The notes below the pieces were generated by a model, which saw nothing but the letters and a program-made list of their open reading frames with translations, ran no database searches and was not told where the DNA came from. Positions 17,017 to 25,365 of a stretch of DNA of 64,000 nt are shown here, in pieces. Positions within the stretch are counted from its first letter, which is position 1. Each line of letters opens with the position of its first letter. A program made the translations under genes and the position numbers. Source of the stretch: Dyella solisilvae (GTDB taxonomy: Bacteria > Pseudomonadota > Gammaproteobacteria > Xanthomonadales > Rhodanobacteraceae); the NCBI RefSeq assembly GCF_003351225.1, contig NZ_QQSY01000006.1, positions 1-64,000 on the forward strand, given 5' to 3'.

Positions 17017-17596
17017 AGCATTCGCCTCGCACGCTTACCAGTGCGAAAAGCGTGCTGGAAAACCAACGTGTCGCCGTGGAAATAACGCCTCTTTCGTGTC
17101 TTGCGCGTAGCTGACGTGATCCAGTTCGCATCGAGTGACGCGACCCTTTCGGCGTGATGTTGCCTTGAAGACCAGCTTGTCAACGCAAGTTCACGTCAAA
17201 CGCTGCGCGTGACACAGTTGACAGTCGGGCCTTTCGAGTCGCGCCATGCGCGCGCTTTTCGTCATGTTCTTCGGGCCTTGCAGCTGCTTTGAGAATCGCA
17301 CCGTACAAGTGCTGTTTTCGCAGTACGTGCCGCACGATATTTCGATTTGCATACCTGTCACCAATGAGTCACCTTTGCCGCCGGGGCGATCGTGACCACC
17401 GCGTTTGATCGCGTGTGAGAGGGGACTCGTCATCGCCCTGTTCTCCTCCGTGAGGGGCGGAGGGAAAGCAGCTACGTGGAATTCGCCGCAACTTTTCCAG
17501 TTGCGGTGCAAGGGTGTTTTGTCGCTATGCGTCATCGGCCTCTGGATGGTCCAGGGATCGAAACCAATTGACATTCGCATACCACGGAGAATTTCA
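17017..17596. other. 580-base intergenic region
   Basis: It lies between the radical SAM gene and the next plus-strand exported-protein gene. The only coding candidate is a weak 53-residue Cys-rich ORF on the minus strand at 17191-17352. The remainder presumably holds the promoter of the gene at 17597. No clear hairpins were found. Confidence 0.4.
17191..17352 (-). CDS. Possible 53-residue Cys-rich (zinc-ribbon-like) protein
   Basis: The ORF from the ATG at 17352 contains two cysteine pairs, CGTYCENSTC near the start and CQLCH near the end, separated by a basic stretch. That spacing could bind zinc, and small proteins of similar build occur in proteobacteria. The ribosome site is weak, and it could be a chance ORF or a decayed gene. 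Confidence 0.3.
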   Translation of the reverse strand: MQIEISCGTYCENSTCTVRFSKQLQGPKNMTKSARMARLERPDCQLCHAQRLT

Positions 17597-18634
17597 ATGC
17601 GAGCAAAACTTACGTTTGCGTTGGTAGCTGGTTTGGCAAGTGCGACTTGCTTCCCCACGGTTCACGCTGCGTCGTCCGCCGGGGCGTCGCCTGAAATAGT
17701 CAGCCCGTTGGAAGCGCAGGCGCGTGCGAACTGGCGCGAAGACATCTCGCGCACGGCCACGCCGTCCGAAGGCTGTTTCCAGGCCACCTATCCGAGCATC
17801 ATCTGGAAGCAGGTGGCGTGCAAGGAAGCGATCCCCCGCGTTGCGCCGGTTCCGCGCTGGTCGAGCTTTGGGGCGTCGGAGACCGCCGGCAACGGCAACG
17901 ACTACACGCTGCAATCGTCGACGCTGATCACCCAGGCCGTGGGCACCTTCCCGGTGGTCACGGGCGTGACGTCGGAGAAGGGCGTAGGTGTGGCGGCGTA
18001 CGGCGGCGGCGGCATCCTTGGCGCCAACGAATACTCGTTGCAGATCAATTCCAGCTTCAACTCCACCACGGCGGCTTGCAAGAGCCATTCCGGTTGCACC
18101 GTCTGGCAGCAATACGTGTATGCGCCCGATTACAGCGTGCAGGGCGAGGCGGCAGTGTTCATGCAGTACTGGCTGATCGGCTACGGCGGCACGCGTTGTC
18201 CGAGCGGCTGGGGCAGCGATGGCGCCGGTGACTGCTACAAGAACAGCGCGGCGGCCACGGCGCCGGATGTGCCGGCCACCCAGCTCGGCAACGTCAAGCT
18301 CACTGGCACCGTCACCTCGGGCGGCAACGACACCGTGGTGTTCACCAACGGCACGACGGCGTACAGCTCCAGCGGCAAGGACAGCGTGCTGTACCTGGCG
18401 ACGGTATGGAAAGTGGGTGAGTTCAATGTCGTCGGCAACGCGGGTGGTTCGGAAGCCGAGTTCAACAGCGGCTCGTCGATCACCGTTCACCTGGCGGTGA
18501 CCAACGGTTCCACCACCGCGCCGTCGTGCGTGGCGAACTCCGGCAGCACTGGCGAGAGCAACAACCTGAATCTCGGTAGCTGCACGGCCTCGAGCGGATC
18601 CACGCCGTCGATCCAGTTCACCGAATCGAACTGA
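17597..18634 (+). CDS. Exported protein of unknown function, Ser/Thr/Gly-rich
   Basis: 345 residues from the ATG at 17597 (GGAGA upstream); the longer frame from 17405 is not supported. Residues 1-27 form a signal peptide ending VHAAS. The mature protein opens with a conserved-looking block (EGCFQATYPSIIWKQVACKEAIP) and continues as a beta-rich, low-charge region with paired cysteines (AACKSHSGC, TRCPSGWGS, GDCYKNS), typical of secreted proteins with disulfides. No catalytic motif is visible and no family is recognised. A strong intrinsic terminator follows at once, so it is a single-gene transcript. Confidence 0.75.
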   Translation: MRAKLTFALVAGLASATCFPTVHAASSAGASPEIVSPLEAQARANWREDISRTATPSEGCFQATYPSIIWKQVACKEAIPRVAPVPRWSSFGASETAGNGNDYTLQSSTLITQAVGTFPVVTGVTSEKGVGVAAYGGGGILGANEYSLQINSSFNSTTAACKSHSGCTVWQQYVYAPDYSVQGEAAVFMQYWLIGYGGTRCPSGWGSDGAGDCYKNSAAATAPDVPATQLGNVKLTGTVTSGGNDTVVFTNGTTAYSSSGKDSVLYLATVWKVGEFNVVGNAGGSEAEFNSGSSITVHLAVTNGSTTAPSCVANSGSTGESNNLNLGSCTASSGSTPSIQFTESN

Positions 18635-18661
18635 TCAACCGCATCGCTCTTGCTTGAAGAG

Positions 18662-18692
18662 AACGCCGAGGGGACGCCCTCGGCGTTTTTTT
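18662..18692 (+). terminator. Strong rho-independent terminator
   Basis: Perfect 11-base stem (AACGCCGAGGG / CCCTCGGCGTT) with a GACG loop and a run of seven T, 28 bases past the stop of the exported-protein gene ending at 18634. Confidence 0.92.
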
Positions 18693-18856
18693 GTGGGAGA
18701 CATTCCGGTTGAACCGGCTGGCCAAGGCGTCGGAATCGAGGCCAAACTCGCGTGCCTAACCTTGCCTGAAACGGTGTCGTGGCCAACGCTGGCGCGGAAG
18801 GTAAGCGCAAGCCTCGCTCGTGATGATGCGGCCGCATTCACACCTGGGAGGGACGC

Positions 18857-19318
18857 ATGAAATTGCTTCAAAAGCGCATGTTTTTGACTGTGGGTCTGGG
18901 TCTGCTATTGCCGCTGGCCGCGCATGCCGACATGCCGGGGCGCCACCCCGCGTATCTGCACGCCTTGTCGGATCTGCGCGCCGCGCGCTGGATGATCGAA
19001 CATCGTCCGGCCGACGCCGCCGTGAGCGGCCAGGAAGATGTGGCGATCTCCGAGATCGACCACGCGATCGACGAGATCAAGCATGCTGCCTACGACGACG
19101 GCAAGGATTTGCATGACCATCCGCAGGTGGACCTGGCGATGGACCAGCCGGGTCGGCTGCACCAGGCCGCCGATCTGCTGGCGCAGGTGCATAACGATAT
19201 CGATCGTGAGGAAGACGATCCGGAAACCCGCGAGCTGAAGCATCGCGCGCTGTGGCACGTCGATGAGGCCAGGCACGCGGTGGACCACGCCATCCACGAC
19301 GTGCGCAACGGTCGCTGA
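18857..19318 (+). CDS. Exported helical His/Asp-rich protein, unknown function
   Basis: 153 residues with a signal peptide (about 1-25, ending AAHAD) and GGGAGG just upstream of the ATG. The mature part is predicted almost wholly helical and is rich in His, Asp and Glu (HPAYLHALSDLRAARWMIEH, HDHPQVDLAMD, DEARHAVDHAIHDVR), a composition seen in small periplasmic proteins that may bind metal or act as chaperones. No function can be assigned. It lies between two intrinsic terminators, hence monocistronic. Confidence 0.7.
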   Translation: MKLLQKRMFLTVGLGLLLPLAAHADMPGRHPAYLHALSDLRAARWMIEHRPADAAVSGQEDVAISEIDHAIDEIKHAAYDDGKDLHDHPQVDLAMDQPGRLHQAADLLAQVHNDIDREEDDPETRELKHRALWHVDEARHAVDHAIHDVRNGR

Positions 19319-19347
19319 TCGGCATCGAGGGACAGGCGCCCTGATTG

Positions 19348-19384
19348 AGCCGCCGCCCGTCAGTGAAGGGCGGCGGTTCGTTTT
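19348..19384 (+). terminator. Rho-independent terminator
   Basis: Perfect 9-base GC stem (CCGCCGCCC / GGGCGGCGG) followed by TTCGTTTT, 30 bases past the stop of the helical exported-protein gene. Confidence 0.82.
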
Positions 19385-19521
19385 CAGGGCTGGCACGGGT
19401 AACCCGCGCCGCCATCCGGCGGCTGCGAACACCACCGCACTCTCGGCCGTTCAGGCGCGGACGCGCTTGCAGTCGCAACCTGCCCACGGCACTCTTGCGC
19501 GTTTCGTCCCAAGGAAGCGCC

Positions 19522-19806
19522 ATGTCCAGTCAAGAAACCATCATCCAGATCATGCCGGCCACTGGCTGGGTTGCGGTGTACGCCGAAGACGGTGAGGAAG
19601 CCGCCGAGGCGTTGGTCTGCTTCGCGCTGGTGGAGTCCGTGCAGAACGGCGCCACGCACCGCGCCGTGCGCCCGATGCGTGCCGACGGCAAGCAGATCTC
19701 CCTCGCCGATACCGTCGCCAACTACCTGCGCGTCGAGGAGCTGGCGGAATTCGAAGAGGATGAGGAAGACGAGGAAGAAGACGAAGAGGAAGAAGTCGAG
19801 GAGTAA
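19522..19806 (+). CDS. Small cytosolic protein with polyacidic C-terminal tail
   Basis: 94 residues from the ATG at 19522, with AAGGAAG seven bases upstream; the longer frame from 19345 is rejected. The first ~70 residues read as a compact beta-rich domain (TGWVAVYAEDGEEAAEALVCFALVE). The tail from about residue 75 is almost only Glu and Asp. Polyacidic tails often mimic nucleic acid or bind basic partners. No family name is assigned with confidence. It converges with the esterase gene at 19830, only 23 bases away. Confidence 0.72.
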   Translation: MSSQETIIQIMPATGWVAVYAEDGEEAAEALVCFALVESVQNGATHRAVRPMRADGKQISLADTVANYLRVEELAEFEEDEEDEEEDEEEEVEE

Positions 19807-19829
19807 TCCTCGCGTCTTATCCCGTTGAT

Positions 19830-20861
19830 TCAAGGTTGTTCCAGGCGCGCCGCCAGTTCCACGCTGCGCGGCGCGGCCAGGCCACCGAAGTGCGTGTCGA
19901 TGCCATCCAGCTGCCGGCGCGCCTCATCGATTTTTCCGCCGCCGAATTGGGCCTGCACCTGGTCGAGCGCCGCATTGAGCGCATGATCGACATGTGCGCG
20001 GCAATCGGCGAGCTGGCCGGCATCGCGCGGGACACGCGCATCCAGTGAGGCAAGCGCACGGCCGAAAGCGGCGGCATCAGCCAGTTCGTGGCCGGTATGC
20101 GGCATGTCCAGCACGTCGATGTCGGTGACGCACCAGCTCTTCAGGGCCTGGCGACTCTGGCGATCGGTGCCCTGATGGAAACGGTCCTCTTCGCCGGTGA
20201 GGTAGACCACGCGCGTGTCATCCTGGAAGCGCTCGAACAGTTCGCGCGGCGGTGGTGGAATCTGCACGCCGATCGCGTCACTGCCGGCATCCAGCAGCGC
20301 GCCATGGAACAGGTCCGGATAGCCGAGCGCCAGTCGCAGCGCCACGCGCGCGCCGCCGGAAAATCCTCCGACATAGATCCGCTGCGGATCGACGCGGTAC
20401 TCGCCAGTGACGTTGTGGGCGGCCAGCAGTGCGAGCGGCTCGCGCCGGTCGATCAAATCCGCCTCATTGCCCGAGCGTGCAGCGGTGACGAGAATCACCC
20501 CTAGCCGATCAAGCACGGGCATCCAGGCGGCGGGAATCTTCGCCTCATCCCATGGCGGTACGAACACCAGCAGGCCATAGCCCTCCGCCGGCATGTGTGC
20601 GGGCACGTAGAGGGCGAAGCGCTCCTGCGAGAGATCAACCGGCTGTTCGCGGATGGACGCGCCCGTGGCAGCGGCGCGACGTTGCAGGCGCCAGGCGTTC
20701 AAGGGACTGACCAGGCGGCGCGCCAGCTCGGTGCTGCTGGAGAGATCGCCGTACTGGCTGAAGACCACCGCCTCCTGCAGGCCGGTGGGCGGACCCGGCG
20801 CCTGCCCGGCCCACGCCATCGCGCAGGCCAGCCACAACAGCAGTGGCAGCGGCCATTTCAT
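19830..20861 (-). CDS. Exported alpha/beta hydrolase (PHB-depolymerase-like esterase)
   Basis: 343 residues with a signal peptide (1-19, MAWAGQ). The catalytic core includes LLVFVPPWDEAKIP, the nucleophile elbow GGFSGG (Ser168) after DPQRIYV, a TGEEDRF acid segment and a DMPHTGHE histidine. The sequence DPQRIYVGGFSGGARVALRLA is typical of feruloyl-esterase/PHB-depolymerase-like enzymes. A helical C-terminal extension of ~80 residues is unusual. The substrate is unknown, but several lipid hydrolases lie downstream. Confidence 0.8.
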   Translation of the reverse strand: MKWPLPLLLWLACAMAWAGQAPGPPTGLQEAVVFSQYGDLSSSTELARRLVSPLNAWRLQRRAAATGASIREQPVDLSQERFALYVPAHMPAEGYGLLVFVPPWDEAKIPAAWMPVLDRLGVILVTAARSGNEADLIDRREPLALLAAHNVTGEYRVDPQRIYVGGFSGGARVALRLALGYPDLFHGALLDAGSDAIGVQIPPPPRELFERFQDDTRVVYLTGEEDRFHQGTDRQSRQALKSWCVTDIDVLDMPHTGHELADAAAFGRALASLDARVPRDAGQLADCRAHVDHALNAALDQVQAQFGGGKIDEARRQLDGIDTHFGGLAAPRSVELAARLEQP

Positions 20862-20961
20862 GCGGGCAGGCTAACAGTTGAGCGGCGCCGCCCGCCACCG
20901 CGAGACGTCACGTGCCGGCCAGATCCTCGATCTAGCGGAATGGCCCGTGGCGCGCGGCGTC

Positions 20962-22281
20962 TCAGGGCGCTGTCGGCGTACCTGCGTGGGGAAAGACGAT
21001 CGTGCTCGCTCCATAGGGCGTGTGCAGCACGCCCTTGGCATAGTCGAGGGTCATGCGCATGTATCCGTTCGCATAGCGGGTGTCCACGCGATTGCCGTCG
21101 GGCGCCAGCTCGAACTCGGTCATGCCGTGCTCGGCCCCTGGAAACAGCGCCGTGGTGATCGGAAGTCCCTGCGCCTGCAGCGTGCCGAGGCGACGCAGTG
21201 TCTCGGCGCTCGGCGCGTCGATATCCATGTCACCGAGTATCCACAGCTGCGGCGTGTGCAGTTTCCTCAGCACCGCCATGGAGTCGTAGCGCCACGGCGT
21301 GGCGAACATGTACGCCTTGCCCTTCTCGCGAATCTCGTCGCTGCTCATGGGCAGCACCAGATAGCTGAAATCGCCGCGCACATCCTTGTACCAGGGTTCG
21401 TTGCGGTACTTCGCACGCGCCGCGTCGAGCTGATCGAAGCCCTGGGTGAGATGGCTGGAGAGAATCAGCCCGATCGCGTCGGACAGCTCCCACGCCTTGT
21501 CGATCACCGACTGATCGTAACCTTTCAGCTTGAGCCCGAAGGCCACGGCCTCGCGATCCTCCTCCAGCGGCGAAATGGCGAGACCGTAGCCCACGATCAC
21601 GAAATCCACCTTGGATCGCGTGGCGGCCAACGGCGCCACCCAGCCACCCTGGCTGCCACCGCGAAAACCGACGCGGCCGGCACGGTCGCCCGCCAGCTTG
21701 CGCGCCTCGGCCACAGCGGCGACCGCATCGTTGGCGAGCACGCTGTAGTCCTGTGTGTACTGGCCATCCGATTCGCCGGTGCCGCGCTTGTCATAGACGA
21801 AGGCGCCGACGCCTTCGGCGGGCAACTGGCGCTGCATGGCGTCCCACACGCGCGCCGAATCGTGTTCCGAGCCATGCACCAGCACCACGACCGGCACGCG
21901 GTCCTTGCCAGGCGGCAGGATCAGTCGCCCGACCAGTCGCGTGCCGCCGTCGCCGGCAAAGACGGTGTCGTGGACCTCGAAGGCGATGCGATGGCCGTTG
22001 ACGCCATCGAAGCGGATGCCGCCGCTGGCGCAATCGGTGAAGGTCACTTGCTTGTGGTCGGGGCGATCGGTCCAGCCCAGCGTGCTGCTCCAGGTGTCGC
22101 CCTGGCCGTGGGTGAGCTTGCCGGTCGCACCGTCGATGCGGCGCCAGCGCAGGCCGTCCGGGTCGGCGGGCGCGATGTCCACGGTGCTGCCGTCGGTCAG
22201 GCGGTAGGCGCCGATATGGCAGTCCGGCACGGGTTGCGCGCTGGCGAGCAGGGCAACGAGCAAGGTCGCGAGCATGGTCAT
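20962..22281 (-). CDS. Exported alpha/beta hydrolase with N-terminal beta domain
   Basis: 439 residues with a short signal peptide (about 1-17). An N-terminal beta-rich domain (residues ~20-115) precedes the hydrolase core: VVVLVHGSE oxyanion segment (137-140), GGSQGG nucleophile elbow (Ser210), LGDMDIDAP near the acid and FPGAEHGM with the histidine. This layout, with the YDKRGTGES segment, fits the S9-like/EstA-type serine hydrolases that cleave esters or peptides in the periplasm. It is divergent from the GlpQ-like gene and shares the 19.8-29.9 kb lipid-hydrolase stretch. Confidence 0.82.
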   Translation of the reverse strand: MTMLATLLVALLASAQPVPDCHIGAYRLTDGSTVDIAPADPDGLRWRRIDGATGKLTHGQGDTWSSTLGWTDRPDHKQVTFTDCASGGIRFDGVNGHRIAFEVHDTVFAGDGGTRLVGRLILPPGKDRVPVVVLVHGSEHDSARVWDAMQRQLPAEGVGAFVYDKRGTGESDGQYTQDYSVLANDAVAAVAEARKLAGDRAGRVGFRGGSQGGWVAPLAATRSKVDFVIVGYGLAISPLEEDREAVAFGLKLKGYDQSVIDKAWELSDAIGLILSSHLTQGFDQLDAARAKYRNEPWYKDVRGDFSYLVLPMSSDEIREKGKAYMFATPWRYDSMAVLRKLHTPQLWILGDMDIDAPSAETLRRLGTLQAQGLPITTALFPGAEHGMTEFELAPDGNRVDTRYANGYMRMTLDYAKGVLHTPYGASTIVFPHAGTPTAP

Positions 22282-22499
22282 GAAGGCCCATGTGAGGTTG
22301 AAGCCACGCTACCAGCCGCGATGCGCGTGGCCATCCGACGCAAGTCATGAGGGTGCCGCCAGTCATGCCCTGACTTGCGTATGCTGTCGTTTCAAACGTG
22401 ACGCCACCCGGATGTCAAGGAATCGACATGCAGGGCCGCCACCATGGCTGGATGACTGCGCCGGACTGGCGTTTCGCGAAGGGTCACGAGGGGTTTGCG

Positions 22500-23594
22500 A
22501 TGGGTCGTTTAAGCTGGGCCATCTTGTTGCTGGGTGCGTGGATGATGGCGGCGGACGTGCAGGCGAACGAGGCGCCGCTGGCGCCGAAGGTGCTGGTGAT
22601 CGGTCATCGTGGCGCCAGCGCGCTGCGCCCGGAACACACGCTCGCCTCTTACGGCAAGGCCATCGCCGATGGCGCCGACTTCATCGAGCCGGATCTGGTG
22701 ATGACGCGCGACGGCGTGCCGGTGGCGCGCCACGAGAACGAGATCAGCGGCACTACCGACGTGGCGCAGCATGCGGAATTTGCTTCGCGCAAGACCACCA
22801 AGACCATCGACGGCCATGCCGTGACGGGCTGGTTCACCGAGGACTTCACGCTCGACGAACTCAAGACCCTGCGTGCGCGCGAGCGCCTTCCGCAGTTGCG
22901 CAGCACCGCGTACGACGGGCAGTTCCAGATCCCCACGCTGGACGAGATCATCGATTTCGTCGCCACCGAGTCGGCGACCCGCGGCCGGGTGATCGGCATC
23001 ATCCCCGAGATCAAGCACAGCACGTATTTCCAGAAGGCGGGCCTGCCGATGGAAGATCGCGTGCTGGCCATCCTCGCCGCGCACGCCTATACGCGCACCG
23101 CGCCGGTGGAGATCCAGTCCTTCGAGATCGCCAACCTCCGCTACCTGCGCGGCAAGCTCGGCAAGGCGCATCCCAACATCCGCCTGTTGCAGCTGCTGGA
23201 CGATCCGGGCGATCAGCCCTATGACGTGGTCGCCGCCGGCGGCAAGCTGAGCTATGGCGACATGATGAAGCCGGCGGGCCTGCGCGAGATCGCCAGCTAT
23301 GCCGATGCGATCGGCCCCAACATCCGCGCCATCATCCCGCTCAACGCCGACAGCACGCTGGGCCAGCCCACGGCGCTGGTGCACGACGCGCACGCGGCAA
23401 AGCTGGAGCTGCATCCATTCACGTTCCGCCCGGAGAACTACTTCCAGGCCAGGAACTTCTGGAAGGGCAGCGATCCGAAGACCTTCAATGAAGCCGGTTC
23501 GGTGGCGGAGATACGCGCTTACCTCGACGCCGGCATCGATGCGTTCTTCACCGACGACCCGGCGATCGGGCGTGAGGCGGTGGACGGGCGTTGA
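22500..23594 (+). CDS. glpQ: Periplasmic glycerophosphodiester phosphodiesterase
   Basis: 364 residues from the ATG at 22500, with GAGGGG upstream; the ORF extends to 22398 but only this start gives a proper signal peptide (LSWAILLLGAWMMAADVQA). The GDPD motif is GHRGAS with His36, then RPEHT (Glu45), FIEPDLVMTRD and a second catalytic His78. It hydrolyses glycerophosphodiesters, the deacylated headgroup parts of phospholipids, to glycerol-3-phosphate and an alcohol. It precedes an NPP-type phosphodiesterase and a TonB receptor on the same strand, suggesting joint use of phospholipid-derived compounds. Confidence 0.9.
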   Translation: MGRLSWAILLLGAWMMAADVQANEAPLAPKVLVIGHRGASALRPEHTLASYGKAIADGADFIEPDLVMTRDGVPVARHENEISGTTDVAQHAEFASRKTTKTIDGHAVTGWFTEDFTLDELKTLRARERLPQLRSTAYDGQFQIPTLDEIIDFVATESATRGRVIGIIPEIKHSTYFQKAGLPMEDRVLAILAAHAYTRTAPVEIQSFEIANLRYLRGKLGKAHPNIRLLQLLDDPGDQPYDVVAAGGKLSYGDMMKPAGLREIASYADAIGPNIRAIIPLNADSTLGQPTALVHDAHAAKLELHPFTFRPENYFQARNFWKGSDPKTFNEAGSVAEIRAYLDAGIDAFFTDDPAIGREAVDGR

Positions 23595-23694
23595 GGGGTC
23601 GTTGACGCTCTGCTGGCGCCCGGCGGAAGTCGCTGGATACCTGCTCTTGCTGGGATGACGGCATCCCTGTGACGGTGCGTCGTCGGGTTTAGCT

Positions 23695-23745
23695 CGTCAT
23701 TCCTGCGAACCCCCAAAAGGGGGCCCAGAGCAGGAATCCAGTGCC
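23695..23745. repeat. Dispersed palindromic repeat (GTCAT family)
   Basis: Nested inverted repeat: outer arms ATTCCTGC/GCAGGAAT and an inner CCCCC-AAAA-GGGGG hairpin, ending with the family's ATCCAGTG tail. A degraded half copy precedes it at about 23625-23665. Related copies are at 30029, 45323, 47749 and 60946. Confidence 0.75.
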
Positions 23746-23842
23746 TCTTGGTCTTGCGACAAAACACACCATTTCAGCCCCGTCGAAACAAAGGCGAGGG
23801 TTGTTGGCGTTACATTGCAGCTCAAATCAGGGTGAACCCAAC

Positions 23843-25171
23843 ATGCGCTTCTCCACGCCCCGCCTCGCCGCCATCCTGCTGGCGCTCGCCCTCGGCGCTC
23901 CCGCCGCAGCATCCCCGGTACTCATGATCTCCATCGACGGCCTGCGTCCCGCCGACGTGCTGGAAGCCAAGGAGCGCGGGCTGCATCTGCCGAACCTCGA
24001 GTCGTTCGTGCAGCAGGGCAGTTACGCCGACGGCGTGCGTGGCGTGCTGCCGACGCTGACCTATCCCAGCCACACCACCCTGATCACGGGCGTGACGCCG
24101 GCGCGGCATGGCATCGGCGGCAACCTCACCTTCGATCCCTACAACAAGAACCAGCTGGGTTGGTACTGGTACGCCAGCGACATCCAGGCGCCCACCTTGT
24201 GGGATGCTGCGCGCCAGGCTGGGCTGCATACCGCCAACGTGCACTGGCCGGTCAGCGTGGGCGCGCCGGTGGACTGGAATCTCCCCCAGATCTGGCGCAC
24301 CGGCACGGCGGACGACCGCAAGCTGATGGCCGCGCTCGCCACGCCGGGCTTGCTGCCGTCGCTGGAGAAGGAGCTTGGCCCTTACGCGGATGGCATCGAT
24401 GAAAGCCTCGCGGGTGACCGCACCCGCGCACGTTTCGCCGTCGCGCTGCTCGAGTCGCGCAAACCCGACTTCATGACCGCCTATCTCACCGCGCTGGACC
24501 ACGAGCAGCACGTCAGCGGTCCCGATACGCCGCAGTCGCGCGCCGTGCTCGAACAGATCGACACGCTGATTGGTGACCTCGTGCAGGCGGCGCACCGCGT
24601 GCATCCGGATGGCGTGGTGGTGGTCGTGTCCGACCATGGATTCCTGCCGGTGCAGCAGGACGTGAACCTGTATGCACCCTTCATCCAGGCGGGGCTGATC
24701 ACGCTCAAAGGCGCCGAGGTGGCGGACTGGCAGGCGGCGCCGTGGAACGATGGCGGCAGCGCGGCCATCGTGTTGCGTGATCCATCGCGAGCCGACGTGC
24801 GCGAAAAGGTCGCTGCGTTGCTCGCGCAACTGCAGAAAGACCCGTCCTATGGCATTGCCCGCGTCCTCGACAAGGACGAGGTGGCCACGGGAGGCGGTAC
24901 GCCGATGGCCAGCTGGTTCGTGCTGTTCAAGCCGGGCTATGAAATGGCGCTCCGTCCTGATCTTCCGGTGCTTTCGCCGGGCCATTACCGCGGCATGCAT
25001 GGCTACGACCCAGCCTTGCCTGCGATGCGTTCCACCTTCCTCATCGCCGGCAAAGGCGTGCCGGCGGGCAAGGATCTTGGAGAGATCGACATGCTCGACA
25101 TCGCGCCGACCGTCGCGCGCGTGCTCGGCGTAAGCCTGCCGCAGGCCCAGGGTAAGGCGTTGCTTCCCTGA
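23843..25171 (+). CDS. Exported nucleotide pyrophosphatase/phosphodiesterase (NPP, alkaline phosphatase superfamily)
   Basis: 442 residues from the ATG at 23843; a longer frame exists upstream but lacks a signal peptide. Residues 1-23 are the signal. NPP metal and nucleophile sites are readable: ISIDGLRP (Asp32), PTLTYPSHTT with the nucleophile Thr73, TALDHEQH, VVSDHGF and the late GHYRGMHGYD histidine. Family members cleave phosphodiester bonds of nucleotides or of lysophospholipid headgroups. The position between a GlpQ-like enzyme and a TonB receptor favours the lipid headgroup role, which remains inference. Confidence 0.88.
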   Translation: MRFSTPRLAAILLALALGAPAAASPVLMISIDGLRPADVLEAKERGLHLPNLESFVQQGSYADGVRGVLPTLTYPSHTTLITGVTPARHGIGGNLTFDPYNKNQLGWYWYASDIQAPTLWDAARQAGLHTANVHWPVSVGAPVDWNLPQIWRTGTADDRKLMAALATPGLLPSLEKELGPYADGIDESLAGDRTRARFAVALLESRKPDFMTAYLTALDHEQHVSGPDTPQSRAVLEQIDTLIGDLVQAAHRVHPDGVVVVVSDHGFLPVQQDVNLYAPFIQAGLITLKGAEVADWQAAPWNDGGSAAIVLRDPSRADVREKVAALLAQLQKDPSYGIARVLDKDEVATGGGTPMASWFVLFKPGYEMALRPDLPVLSPGHYRGMHGYDPALPAMRSTFLIAGKGVPAGKDLGEIDMLDIAPTVARVLGVSLPQAQGKALLP

Positions 25172-25365
25172 GCGTTAGCGCTGACGGGAAAGTGCTGTTT
25201 TCAAGGCGTTTTCCGCGTGTTTTAAATATGCGTGTCATCGCTGATACACACGCGCCATTCACACTTTCGTGATGTCGTCCTGATCATTCGGACGTCTATT
25301 CCCCGCTCGTTTACCTATCACTTGACCGTGCGGATTCAAGACGAATCCGCGCGTAAGGATTTGTC

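Noticed and set aside
20878-22350. 490-residue plus-strand ORF
   Set aside because: Antisense to a hydrolase with an intact catalytic site; its composition is typical of a shadow frame.
25200-25260. Possible Pho box ahead of the TonB receptor
   Set aside because: The first heptamer (GTGTCAT) fits but the second matches at only three of seven positions, so it was not called.
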